From NCBI GenBank assembly GCA_016719395.1, contig JADJZF010000007.1, positions 62,001 through 126,000 of the forward strand: 64,000 nucleotides of DNA, in the 5' to 3' direction. How positions within the stretch are numbered: position 1 is the first letter of the stretch; each line of letters starts with the position of its first letter. Under the pieces are notes generated by a model. The model was not told the origin of the DNA. It saw nothing but the letters and a program-made list of their open reading frames with translations, and ran no database searches. A program made the position numbers and the translations under genes. This document shows, one piece after another, positions 7,461 to 16,673 of the stretch. The DNA is from Candidatus Amarobacter glycogenicus (GTDB lineage Bacteria; Chloroflexota; Dehalococcoidia; Tepidiformales; Tepidiformaceae).

Positions 7461-9638
7461 TCAACGTTCGACGGGCGTGAGTGTCCGCAGGAAGTTCACG
7501 AGGTGCCACATCTGCTCCTCGCTGAGCCGGCCCGCACCTTCACCCCATGCACGCATTTGCGTCCCGGCGACCCCCTCGTCGATGAACTTGAACAGCTGCC
7601 CGTCGGGGTGCTGTGGGACATGGACCGTAAGGTCGAGGGGATAAGGATTCAGGTCCAACCCCTTCGGCGGGACGCCGGTCTGGCCGTGGCACGAAACGCA
7701 ATTTTGCATGTACAACGTCCGTCCCTGCGCGATGGAGTTGGCATCCGGGTAGACCGGGTTCGAAGGGAGGCCGTCGGCCGGTTCATGCGCATGCACGCCG
7801 AACAGGAGCAACACCCCGAACGAAAAGCCGGCCATCGTCGCACTGTTGGCGGCCCAGGATGCCTCACGTCCGAGACGGCGCAGCGGCGGCCGCGCGAGGG
7901 CGAAGCCGAGGCCCACCAGGACGAAAACGAACCCGCCGAACTGGTTCCAGGTGAGCCCCGGCGCCGGGTTCGCCCACGCACCGCCCGCCGTCGAGGTAAC
8001 AACCGCGACTCCCGCCGGGCGGACATCGAAGAACCCGATGACGTCGTCGACGTCGGCTCGCCGCACCTCGACTTCGACTCGCCAGCGGCCTTCCAGTGTC
8101 ATGAATGGGCCTTGGCCAAGGAAGACACCCGACTCCGTCCCCGCCAGCGTCAGGCTGGACGCGCCGATGGTTGCGTCCTCCTGGTAGCGGAACGTCAGCC
8201 GCACGCGCTCGGCCTCGGCGCGGGCGCCAGAAGTCCCGGCGAGCTCCACGCGGTAGGTGTTGAGCCCGGTCTGGTTCGGGTCGATCGCGAGCCGCACCTG
8301 GAGGTCCCCCGCCGGCTGTATCTGGTCGAACGGCTTCCGCTCGGGAGCGATCGCGATTGACTTGGAGACGGTTGTCTGCGTGAGCATCGCCCCCGCCAGG
8401 AACACGACGAGTCCGAGGCCCACTTCTGCGACGGCGAGCCGCACGAACCTGCGCTGAGCCGCTTCCTTTCCGGCGGTGAGCAGATGCTTCCCGCGGTTGG
8501 CGTTGTACGCGGCAATCACCAGGAGCGGCACGACCAACCCGAGCTTCATCAGCAGGATCAAGCCATAGCGCGTTTCCCAGAGCTTCCTCGATTCGTCTAT
8601 CTCGACTAGCGCCCCGAGAAATCCGGTGCCCAGGAGCACGAGGACACAGGCGGACGCCAACAACGAAAACCGGGGGACGAAGCTGTGCCAGGAGGGCCCA
8701 GGACGCCCGAGGCGCGCTGCCAGAGCTATTCCCACGACTGCGCCAACCCATCCGGCCGCGGCAACACCGTGTCCGAGATCGATGACCTTCGCCCACGAAC
8801 TGCCCGTGCCCGCCGCGGCGTGGCTCGTCGCCGTGAACGCCCAGAGGAAGCCCGTGGAACAGGCGAGCAGCGCGCCTGCCGTCCGCTTCGGTGCGTCGAG
8901 GATGAACGTGGTGGCCACGCCCATCAACAGGATGAGCCCCATCCGCGTCAGCCAGTAGCCACCACTCGGCGTCTCCAGGATGAACTCCCGCAGCGGGACG
9001 CCTTCGTACGCATCCCGCAACGTCGCAAAGTTCAGCAGTGTGGCCGCGAGCAGGATCGAAACCCCCGCGTACACCGCCATGGCCAGGCCCCGGCGAGTCC
9101 GGCTATCGGCGTCCACACCGAACAACAGCGTCACGACCGCGCCGGCGACCGCGACGACCAGGCCGAGAAGGGAAAGCGCCCTCACCGCGACCCCATCGGC
9201 GCGCGGCAGGCGGTCGGCGTCGTTTGACATGCCCTCAAACGAATTCACCTGGTCCGGCATGCTCCCGTCTGCGTTCAGCACCGTGAAGGGGAAAGACCCG
9301 CGGATCGCGTGGCCATCCACCCGCGAAACATTCGCCCAGAGGACGTTGTAGATGCCCGGCTGCAGCTGCGGGAGAGCCATCGTCATCGACATGCCCGAGA
9401 CCGTCGCGGGCGCCGTGGTCACCGGCCGTCCGCCAGCGTCCAGGAGTTGGATGGAGCTGGACATCGGCTCAAGCGGTTCAGTGAAAACGAGCGAGATCTG
9501 CGAAGGCGGCCGCTGCAGAAAGGAGTTGGCCGCCGGGTCGGAACTGCGCAACGCGGCGTGTCCCAGTGCGGCATCCGGCCGCCCGAGCGCCAGGGTGATC
9601 ACAGCGAACACAACGACGAAAGCAGCGGCCCACTTCAC
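7461..9638 (-). CDS. CopC-CopD-cytochrome c fusion, copper handling
   Basis: A 725-residue membrane protein with three recognisable parts. A signal peptide (MKWAAAFVVVFAVITLALG) leads into a CopC-like domain: AALGHAALRSSDPAAN starts it and SRVDGHAIRGSFPF carries its His. Eight or so transmembrane helices of CopD type span about residues 150-430. An extracytoplasmic beta-rich stretch and two more helices precede a C-terminal cytochrome c domain with haem motif CVSCH and distal Met candidates. It overlaps the upstream copC gene by four bases. Probably it moves copper across the membrane with a redox step; the c-type haem is unusual in this fusion. Confidence 0.88.
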   Translation of the reverse strand: MKWAAAFVVVFAVITLALGRPDAALGHAALRSSDPAANSFLQRPPSQISLVFTEPLEPMSSSIQLLDAGGRPVTTAPATVSGMSMTMALPQLQPGIYNVLWANVSRVDGHAIRGSFPFTVLNADGSMPDQVNSFEGMSNDADRLPRADGVAVRALSLLGLVVAVAGAVVTLLFGVDADSRTRRGLAMAVYAGVSILLAATLLNFATLRDAYEGVPLREFILETPSGGYWLTRMGLILLMGVATTFILDAPKRTAGALLACSTGFLWAFTATSHAAAGTGSSWAKVIDLGHGVAAAGWVGAVVGIALAARLGRPGPSWHSFVPRFSLLASACVLVLLGTGFLGALVEIDESRKLWETRYGLILLMKLGLVVPLLVIAAYNANRGKHLLTAGKEAAQRRFVRLAVAEVGLGLVVFLAGAMLTQTTVSKSIAIAPERKPFDQIQPAGDLQVRLAIDPNQTGLNTYRVELAGTSGARAEAERVRLTFRYQEDATIGASSLTLAGTESGVFLGQGPFMTLEGRWRVEVEVRRADVDDVIGFFDVRPAGVAVVTSTAGGAWANPAPGLTWNQFGGFVFVLVGLGFALARPPLRRLGREASWAANSATMAGFSFGVLLLFGVHAHEPADGLPSNPVYPDANSIAQGRTLYMQNCVSCHGQTGVPPKGLDLNPYPLDLTVHVPQHPDGQLFKFIDEGVAGTQMRAWGEGAGRLSEEQMWHLVNFLRTLTPVER

Positions 9639-10216
9639 TGCCGCTTCTGAACCAGGAGGAAAGTCCCGCCCGCTCCAAGGACGAACATCCCAAGACCCGC
9701 AGCTATGACAAGCACCCAGGTGACGCCATCGTCGTCGCTATCGATCGACATCGTGCCCGCGCTGCCCGTGGGCGAGGCAGTACCACCGGGGTTGAGAAGG
9801 TCCTCGCGCAACTTCTCTTTGCCGGCACTGGCGATTCCGTTCGGGTCGAACGTAAACGAGAGCTCGCCGTCGGCCGAGTCACCATCCTCGGAACTCAACG
9901 ACTTCCACTTCACCGTATAGCGGCCGGGGAGCAGCCCGGAGGGCAGCGCCACCGACAGACGCGTCCGGTCGTTATTGTCGACGACGGCGGCGACCGTCGT
10001 TACTTCTTTTCCGGTGGCATCGAAGACATCCACGTCATTCCCGCCGGCCTGCCTTGCGAGTTCCTGGCTCATCACCAGGACAACCTCAGCAGGGGCCGAT
10101 GTCAGCACGGCGCCGTCGCCGGGCCTGGCAGTGGCAGGCTCTGCGTGCGCGAACACATTGGGCGCGAACGCCAACGAGACGACCATCGCGACAGCGGCCA
10201 GCAGGGCGATTCTCAT
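9635..10216 (-). CDS. CopC-domain copper-binding protein, membrane-anchored
   Basis: A 193-residue exported protein. The signal peptide (RIALLAAVAMVVSLAFAPNVFA) is cleaved before HAEPATARPGDGAVLT, where the mature N-terminal His is the classic Cu(II) ligand of CopC. The beta-sandwich runs to about residue 125 (PGRYTVKWKSLSSEDGDSAD). It is followed by a Gly/Ser linker and a C-terminal helix VLVIAAGLGMFVLGAGGTFL that anchors it outside the membrane. Its stop overlaps the CopCD-cytochrome start (ATGA), so the two are co-translated. Confidence 0.9.
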   Translation of the reverse strand: MRIALLAAVAMVVSLAFAPNVFAHAEPATARPGDGAVLTSAPAEVVLVMSQELARQAGGNDVDVFDATGKEVTTVAAVVDNNDRTRLSVALPSGLLPGRYTVKWKSLSSEDGDSADGELSFTFDPNGIASAGKEKLREDLLNPGGTASPTGSAGTMSIDSDDDGVTWVLVIAAGLGMFVLGAGGTFLLVQKRQ

Positions 10217-10283
10217 GCGGATTCAGTCTAGCGCCCGCCCCGGACCTGATCACGGTTGCTGGTCGCCAGGCGCCAGCACCGGA

Positions 10284-11638
10284 TCACTCGTCTCGACTCA
10301 CGCCGGCAGTCAGTCCCCGGAAGTTCCCTCGGCGAATCACGACGAACGGCGGGCTCTCGGCCGAGGTGAGACCTTCCGCCCACGCGACGACCCGGAGCCC
10401 GATCCCGGTACCTTCGATTCGACAGCCGGTGTACTTCGCCAGCCCTTCTTTTGCGGTCTTCACAAGCCCTCCGTCGCAGCTCAGGGCGGCATCTCCGCCC
10501 GTTCCAACGAGCGAGAGGGTGATCACCGTCTCGTTGTCCTCGGCGACGGTGTACCCGCGCCCGTTCAGCACCGCGACCCTGGGCTGAGTGAGTAGCAGTT
10601 CGCCCGGTTGCGTTCCGGCCGGAACGTCCACGAAGTACAGGTAAGCTGGCGCAACCGGGGCGAGGGTCCATCCGATGTCGCTCAGGATGCCGCGAATCAC
10701 AGGGCCAACCCGGTGCTGAGACTCTTCGTCATCCAACATCGGGCTCATCAGGCTATCCGCCGAACCCGCGGCGAACGTCTCCTCGTCCAGGTGATAGACG
10801 CTGCTGTCGCTCCACGTGGTTGGTGCAAACAGCCTCGGGGCAGTGCCGGGAGTGGCCGCCACACCGTTCGCGCCGTACCAGAACAGGCCCCGCTCGTCAG
10901 CGCCTGCTTCAGTTCAGGAGTCTTGGTCTTGAACCCGCCGAAGAGGGGCTTTGCGTTGCTGTTCACAACGAAGACGCCGTAAATCGCGCTCGCCGTGTAC
11001 TTCGGTGGGCTGCCGATCGTCCCATTCGTGCCAACAACATCCGCAGTCCCGGTAAGGCCAAGACCGTGCCCGATTTCGTGCATGACCACGGAAACAAAGT
11101 CAAACTTGCCTCGCGGAGTCCGTCCGTCCGTCCCGAAATAGAACGACTTCTGGGTGCTGGCGAAGTTCGACGTGATGTCGACGGACTTCGCGTCGAGGTC
11201 CGTCCCGGCGATCTGGTTCGCCAGTGCGATGGGATACCAGTGGCCCGACGGCGCGCCCGGGAAACCCGAGAGCAACTTGGTCGGCCCCGCCGTTCCCAGC
11301 TTGCCGGCTCCAAGCACCTTCCAGTTCGCCTCGACCCGGATTGGCACGGTGACATCCAGGTACCGGCTCCATGTGTCCAGGGCATACTGGAATGCGGTTT
11401 TCGCGTCCTCCGGGAAGGCTCCCTTGTACGTCACGATGAACGACCCGTTCTGCTCCGCCCGCTGGACGGGTGAAGTGTCCTGGGCCGAGTAGCTCGGCTC
11501 AGGAACCACCGAGCCTTCCGTCAGGTCGCTCAGCCGCCCGTCCATCCACAACAGGCCCGGGTCTACCTCGTCCGCTGCTGCCGATTCCGGCAGGACGAGC
11601 ACGGCCGCGAGTGCGGCGATAAGGATGAGTCTTCGCAT
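10284..11638 (-). CDS. Secreted HEXXH metalloprotease-like protein, frameshifted
   Basis: An exported protein of about 450 residues. The signal peptide RRLILIAALAAVLVLPESAAA is followed by a matrixin-like N-terminal part (AFQYALDTWSRYLDVTVPI) and the zinc motif SVVMHEIGHGLGLTG. The metzincin third His (HExxHxxGxxH) is replaced by Gly, as in the HELGHGLGF-type bacterial relatives. The frame breaks near 10897 within GGGG. One added base there joins it to the next frame, which supplies LFWYGANGVAATPG, SPMLDDEESQHRVGPVIRGI and the final SDIGWTL block, then a C-terminal beta domain. The two parts overlap as frames (10748-11638 and 10284-10862). Confidence 0.8.
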
Positions 11639-11794
11639 GGACGACCGCCCGTGGCACGCCCGAACTCGGGAATCACTCCCCCGCGTGCCTGACTCAACAA
11701 AACGACGGTGCCGACGCCCGCCATCAGGGAGCGACGATGCGATTCACCATCTTGTCACGTCATGTGCGGGGCCAGTGCAGGGCCGCCCTCGGCG

Positions 11795-12376
11795 TCAGTC
11801 GCCGGCCGGGACGAGCCCCCGGTACCGTTCGACGTCCACTGACCTCGCCGGCTTGTGCTTCACGTCGTCGGGCCGCAGCGCGCGCAGCCAGGTCGCGAAC
11901 TCGAGCAACTCTCCGTCGGGGCCTCGGAAGTAGAAGGACCGTATGAACGTCCCTTCATGGACTTCCTTGCTCACCTGCCTGGGGCTGTCGTCGTGGTTCA
12001 TGATCGGGGTGACGTGCACGCCCTTGGCCACCAGCTTCGCGTGGTATTCCTCGAACTTCTCCGCAGGCACATCGAACGCCACGTGGTTCATCGAGCCGTG
12101 AGCCGACGCGAGTTCCCCTTCGCCCGGCATCCCATTCGGCGCCGACACTCCGGGAGCGGCATCCGGGGCGTCCGGGAACCAGAAGAACGCCAGCGCATCT
12201 CCCTTGCCGATGTCGAAAAAGAAATGCTGGCCCATGTTCCCCGGGAGCTCGATCGTCTTCGTCAGCGGCATCCCCAGGATGTTGGTATAGAAGTCGACGG
12301 TCCGCTCCATGTCCTTACAAACGAGCGCAAGGTGGTTGATCCCGCGAAATTCGAATTCGCTGTTCTGCTCTTGCAT
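11795..12376 (-). CDS. VOC-family (glyoxalase/dioxygenase fold) protein
   Basis: A 193-residue VOC protein, single chain of two modules. GINHLALVCKDMERTVDFYTNILGM is the typical first strand-helix; NHVAFDVP carries the second metal His, and the last strand RSFYFRGPDGELLEFATWL carries the Glu ligand. The His/His/Glu set is compatible with an iron or other divalent-metal enzyme such as an extradiol-dioxygenase-like or glyoxalase-like activity. The substrate is not predictable. It stands alone, with an 11-bp perfect dyad upstream. Confidence 0.85.
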   Translation of the reverse strand: MQEQNSEFEFRGINHLALVCKDMERTVDFYTNILGMPLTKTIELPGNMGQHFFFDIGKGDALAFFWFPDAPDAAPGVSAPNGMPGEGELASAHGSMNHVAFDVPAEKFEEYHAKLVAKGVHVTPIMNHDDSPRQVSKEVHEGTFIRSFYFRGPDGELLEFATWLRALRPDDVKHKPARSVDVERYRGLVPAGD

Positions 12377-12389
12377 GCTGACATCCTCC

Positions 12390-12471
12390 GGATCCGCGCT
12401 TCGGCGTTCGGAGCATTCTATCTGGAATACTGGCTGCCCGGCCAGTATTCCTCACGATTTGGGATCCGCGC
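12390..12471. repeat. Perfect 11-bp hairpin flanked by 10-bp direct repeats
   Basis: GGAATACTGGC (12424-12434) and its exact complement (12441-12451) surround a six-base loop. The decamer GGATCCGCGC occurs on both sides in direct orientation, at 12390-12399 and 12462-12471. No T-run follows the stem on either strand, so it is not a standard terminator. It lies between the DinB gene (upstream on the minus strand) and the VOC gene. An operator, an RNA stability hairpin or a tiny mobile remnant are all possible. Confidence 0.6.
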
Positions 12472-12473
12472 GC

Positions 12474-12961
12474 TCAGACGGGGTTCGCCGCCAGCCAGAG
12501 GTCGTGCATGAGTTGAAGGTGGCCGACATGCTCCCGAAGGTGCGCGATCGCCGCCATGATCGTTGCGGCGCCATTCCGCGTCGGCACCGGGAGCCCGTCG
12601 GTCGTCGACATCACGACCGTGCTGGAAAGTTGTTCTTCCGCGCCGCCCGCGAGTATCGACTCCGCCTCGCCACTGAATGCATCGATCATCGCCAGGAGGT
12701 CGTCCTTCGGCACGCCCGTGGTCTGGAACGCTCTGGCCCGGTCATTCGCACGGTACTCGGTGATCGAAACGGTTACTCCGGTGCCCGCCCGCAGGAAGAA
12801 GCGGGTCGAAGTGATCGCGTGGACGACGAGCACGGATACCGTACTGGCGGTCGGCAGGGCTTCCATTCCATGGCAGCTTCAGGAAGATCTGCCACCGAAG
12901 CACGCAGGAATGCCAGGGACGCGCGGACGATCTGAAGCGCTCCGTTATGAGTTGGGGTCAA
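12474..12961 (-). CDS. DinB-family protein, frameshifted
   Basis: A second DinB-like four-helix protein, about 162 residues when repaired. The N-terminal part reads THNGALQIVRASLAFL to DLPEAAMEWK; the rest continues in the next frame as ALPTASTVSVLVVHAIT to AHLREHVGHLQLMHDLWL. The switch is at a GCCC (near 12862), consistent with one missing or extra C. Alternating helices and His residues (VVHAIT, EHVGHLQLMH) fit the metal-binding DinB fold. Function unknown. Confidence 0.7.
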
Positions 12962-13027
12962 TCGAGAACCGTCCTTTGCCCGTCATCCTGTTCCGCGCCT
13001 GCGGCAATTCGCCACGAGTACGAGGGT

Positions 13028-13174
13028 CTACGCGCGGCTGCCGCCAAAAGGCCAGATCCGACGCTTCGGCTTGCTGTCGTCCTTCTTTTCCGGGCCATCG
13101 AAGCCGCGGCCACAGCCCTGGCAATACCCGTACACGTTGAGATTCTGGCGCCCACACCAGGGACACTCGCGCAT
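13028..13174 (-). CDS. 48-residue zinc-ribbon protein
   Basis: A short gene with a clear GAGGAG ribosome site eight bases before ATG 13174. The product begins MRECPWCGRQNLNVYGYCQG and contains two CxxC knuckles (CPWC at 4-7, CQGC at 18-21) separated by ten residues, then a Lys/Arg-rich tail (KKDDSKPKRR) ending IWPFGG. This is a minimal rubredoxin-like zinc ribbon with a basic tail that could touch nucleic acid. It lies between the D-threonine-aldolase-like gene and the DinB gene. Confidence 0.75.
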   Translation of the reverse strand: MRECPWCGRQNLNVYGYCQGCGRGFDGPEKKDDSKPKRRIWPFGGSRA

Positions 13175-13219
13175 TGTTGGAACTCCTCGTTTGCTGTTGT
13201 GTCTACCAGTCTACGACGG

Positions 13220-14047
13220 CTACCGGAACTTCCGCGCCGCGAGGATCGGCCACGTGTCGATCACTTCCTCACCCCGCCGGACGTAGTAGACGTCATGCTG
13301 GTTGAGGGTGGTGTCGCCGTGACTGGGGACGACCTCGATGCGCTGTCCCGGCTTCAGCTTCGCGATGCCTTCGCCCGTGAGCGTGCAATGCTCCTCGCTC
13401 AGCCGCGCAACCTTCACGGTGCCATCGACCGACATAGGCGGGCCGAATTCGTTGGTCAGTGACTTCGCTCCGGCGTCCCCCACGGCGTAGCGCTCCTTCA
13501 CCGAAATGACCGTCATGAGGAGCGTAAGTGCGTTCTCAAACACCCCCGGGATGAACTCTTCGTTGTGAGAGTCATTGAACACGTACGTCCCGGCCTGCAA
13601 CTCCGTGACGCCCGCGGTCTTGCTGGCGATCAGCACGCTCGCGGTGCCGCTGGTCGAGACGATCTTCGGCGCCAGCCCGGCCTCCGCCAGCGCTTCGACG
13701 TGGTCGTTTACCGTTGCCAGTGCCGTGTGGATCAGTTCCGCCCGAGCGGCATCTTCGGGCTGGCCATACATGTGCCCTTCGTAACCCATGATCCCGCGGT
13801 AGTCGATCCCTTCGTCGACCAGCCGCCTCGCCAACCGGACACTCTCCGCCGGCGTCGGGGAGCCGCATCGCCGCAAGCCGGCGTCGACCTCGATGACCGC
13901 CGCCGGCCGCTGTCCCGAACGTTTCGCTCCAGCCACCAGTTCGTCGATGTTGAAATCCGATTCGACCGCGGTCGTAATGTCCACACCGCGCGCCAGCAAA
14001 GCCATCAATCGGTCGATCTTCGTGGTACCGACCACCTGGTTCGCCAT
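13220..14047 (-). CDS. D-threonine aldolase / alanine-racemase-fold protein, 5' truncated
   Basis: 275 residues of a DSD1/D-threonine-aldolase-type PLP enzyme. VIEVDAGLRRCGSP, GIMGYEGHMYG and STSGTASV are barrel motifs, and the C-terminal domain (LSEEHCTL, PSHGDTTLNQHDVYYV) holds the metal-binding His and Asp. About 90 N-terminal residues, including the PLP lysine segment expected as RPHxKTHK, are absent. Just before the ATG the in-frame bases still encode AGLGPILMANQVV, which matches the family, and then hit a stop. The gene is therefore broken near 14075 by an indel or an assembly join. Confidence 0.8.
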   Translation of the reverse strand: MANQVVGTTKIDRLMALLARGVDITTAVESDFNIDELVAGAKRSGQRPAAVIEVDAGLRRCGSPTPAESVRLARRLVDEGIDYRGIMGYEGHMYGQPEDAARAELIHTALATVNDHVEALAEAGLAPKIVSTSGTASVLIASKTAGVTELQAGTYVFNDSHNEEFIPGVFENALTLLMTVISVKERYAVGDAGAKSLTNEFGPPMSVDGTVKVARLSEEHCTLTGEGIAKLKPGQRIEVVPSHGDTTLNQHDVYYVRRGEEVIDTWPILAARKFR

Positions 14048-14632
14048 GAGGATCGGACCGAGTCCGGCAGGATTCTACTCGGGCCGCCGAACCCAGCTCT
14101 CTATGCGGTCACCGATGGCAAGGCGGAAGGAACCTAAAGCAGACGCGCGCCACGCTACGCAGGCGCGGGGCGCCGCGGCTGGAATTGATTTCCGGCAACT
14201 TAGTCTCGCCGGAAGGTCAATCACGGGGCCGAAATCCTGTTCGCCGCAGTCCGCCGAGAACAGATTTACGGTCTCGACCTCTTCTGGTTCTCGAACGGAA
14301 TGACGGATGCCGGGTGCCAGCAACGGCCAACCGGACCTTCGCCACGCTGGTTCTGGAAGAACCGCGGCCGGACTGCGGTTACCGACTCGGACACGACGCC
14401 CGCGGGGGGGGGGGGGGGGGGTGGGTGCGGGAGCAGGGCTGAGTGACCACGCCATGTGCGCGGGGGGGCCTCGCGCGCCCGAGGTAGCCGTGCCAAACGG
14501 TGAGGCCTGTTTCGAACGCTCTCAGGCGGGATTTGCGCGCCACCCTGCGCAGCAAGGGTCGATTTCACCAGGCTCGTGGGCGAGTTCACGCCTTGGTGCG
14601 ACGTTCCATTGGTTCCGGTCCTTTCGGCGGGA
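14048..14632. other. 585-base stretch without a recognisable gene; contains 18-G run
   Basis: No frame on either strand resembles a known protein. An uninterrupted run of 18 G (14404-14421) lies in the middle. The only long minus frame across it (14266-14661) is proline-rich solely because of that run. It should contain the missing 5' part of the D-threonine-aldolase gene but does not. A leftward gene driven by the SOS promoter would start at ATG 14609, nine bases after AAGGA, but it stops after seven codons. Misassembly or several indels are the likeliest explanation. Confidence 0.6.
14404..14421 (+). repeat. Poly-G(18) homopolymer
   Basis: Eighteen consecutive G. Nothing else in the window approaches this length. 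It coincides with the loss of coding signal on both sides, so it may mark a sequencing artefact or a scaffold join rather than real DNA. Confidence 0.9.
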
Positions 14633-14673
14633 AAGATAAGAACGCCTGTTCGCACTGTCAAGAACGTTTGTTC
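14633..14673 (-). promoter_or_regulatory. SOS-type promoter with two LexA-like operators
   Basis: Read on the minus strand there is TTGACA (14656-14661), exactly 17 bases, then TATCTT (14633-14638). Two perfect GAAC-N4-GTTC dyads overlap it: 14662-14673 abuts the -35 and 14640-14651 lies in the spacer. Their centres are 22 bp (two helical turns) apart. GAACNNNNGTTC is the Gram-positive-type LexA box. Transcription would run leftward from about 14626, and an AAGGA site precedes ATG 14609. The regulated gene cannot be identified. Confidence 0.8.
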
Positions 14674-14685
14674 GGAACCGGCCCC

Positions 14686-16537
14686 CTACGCGTTGGCGGC
14701 TTCCATCGCCGCGTACCTCTGGCGCTTGCTCTCACGCGCCCGGATCGTCGGGTTCAACTCGATCTTCCGGATGCGCAGGTTCTTGGGCGTCACCTCCACC
14801 ATCTCGTCGTTGCCGATGAGGGAGAGGCTCCGCTCCAGGCTCGGGGGAGACGGCGGGACCAGCTTCACGGCGATGTCCGAAGTCGAACTGCGGATGTTCG
14901 TGAGCTGCTTCGCCTTGCAGACGTTCACATCGAGGTCGGTGTCCTTCGCGTGAAGGCCAACCACCATGCCGCCATAGACCTCGTCGCCGGGCGAAATGAA
15001 CATCATCCCGCGCTCCTGGGCGTTGGCGATGCCGAAGCTCAGCGCCGTCCCAGTCTCCGATGCCACAAGCGCACCGTTGCGGTGCCGCGTGATCTCGCCC
15101 GCCCACGGGCGGTAGCCGAGGTACTCAGTGTTCATGATTCCCTCGCCGCCGGTACCGCTGATGAACGTGTCGCGGAAGCCGATGAGACCGCGCGTCGGCA
15201 CTTCGAAGTCGAGCCGGACGTTGCCGTTGTGGTCCTGGTGCATCCCGACCATCTGCGCCTTGCGGCCGGAGAGCGTCTCGATGAGGAACCCGGTCGATGA
15301 GTCCGGCGCTTCGACGAAGAGGCGCTCGAACGGCTCTTCTTTGCCGTGCGGCCCATCGTGGATGATGACCTCGGGCCGCGTAACCGCGAACTCGTACCCT
15401 TCCCTCCGCATCGTCTCCACCCAGGATTGCCAGGTGAAGCTCACCCCGTCCGCTGACGATGAACTGCTCCGCGCTTTCGCCGTCTTCCACCTTGAGGGCG
15501 ACGTTCGTCTCGACCTCGCGGAAAAGTCGCTCCCGAATCTGCCGGCTGGTGACGAACTGGCCCTCGCGGCCGGCGAACGGTGAGTCGTTGACCCGGAACG
15601 TCATCTTCATCGCCGGCTCTTCGATGGTGATAACCGGGAGCGGCTCGGTCACCGACGGGTGGGCAAGCGTTTCGCCGACCAGCACATCGCTGATGCCGGT
15701 CATGGCGATAATGTCGCCAGCGTGGGCTTCCTGGAGTTCGACGCGGCCCAGGCCGGTGAACCCGAAGAGTTGGGCAACCCGGTGCTGGCTGGTCTCGCCC
15801 TCGTGGTTGAAACGGATGATGCTCTCGCCGGCCTTGATGCTGCCATCGGTGATGCGGCCAACGGCGATACGCCCGCGATAGCTGTCGTACATCAGCGTCG
15901 TCGCGAGCATGCGGAACGGCGCGCCTTCGTTAATCTCCGGCCCCGGGACATGGTCGACGATCGCATCGAGGATCGGTTGCATCGTCCCGGACGTTATGTC
16001 GGGCGAAGTCCCCGAATACCCGTCCCGAGCGTTCGCATAGAGCGTCTCGAAGTCGAGCTGATGGTCCTTCGTGGCAAGGTCCAGGAAAAGGTCGCTGGTC
16101 TCGTGGATGACTTCCGCGAACCGCGAGTTCGGCCGATCGATCTTGTTCACGACGACGATCGCATGGAGGCCGATTTCGAGCGCCTTGCGCAAGACGAACT
16201 TCGTCTGGGGCATGGGGCCTTCGACGGAGTCGATGAGGAGCAGGCAGCCGTCGGCCATGTTCAGCACGCGCTCGACTTCGCCGCCAAAGTCGGCGTGGCC
16301 CGGGGTGTCAATGATGTTGATGCGGACACCGCGGTAATCCACCGCGGCGTTCTTCGCCATGATCGTGATCCCCTTCTCGCGTTCGAGGGGGTTGGAATCC
16401 AGGATGAGTGTCCCGACCGTCTCGTTTTCGCGGAATACGTGGGATTGTTTGAGGAGGGCATCGACCAGGGTGGTCTTCCCGTGGTCTACGTGAGCAATGA
16501 TGGCGATGTTCCGTACATCGGGACGGCGGGATGTCAT
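14686..16537 (-). CDS. typA: GTP-binding protein TypA/BipA, frameshifted
   Basis: A ribosome-associated translational GTPase of the EF-G family, involved in 50S assembly and stress adaptation. G1 is IIAHVDHGKTTLV, G3 DTPGHADFGGEV and G4 NKIDRPN. Domain II (FRMLATTLMYDSYRGRIAVG) and the C-terminal TypA block (RLDFEVPTRGLIGFRD, STSDIAVKL, RIRKIELNP) are present. The frame changes near 15428: GRGELHLAIL is followed by an extra G in CTGGGTGG, and removing it restores ETMRREGYEFAVTRPEV. Repaired length is about 617 residues, normal for the family. ATG at 16537. Confidence 0.93.
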
Positions 16538-16673
16538 GTATCCAGTGTGCTTGAGGGCGGGTTAAGTGGATAGGCGGCCCTGCCGACTACCCGTTCAGGC
16601 AGTCTTTCCCAAGACCGGTCCAAACCCCACACTGGATCCCATACGCCGGATTCCCGCCCAGGAGGGCATGCAC

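Noticed and set aside
14266..14661. A 131-codon proline-rich minus-strand frame across the G-run
   Set aside because: The proline stretch exists only because of the 18-G homopolymer, and no part resembles a protein family.
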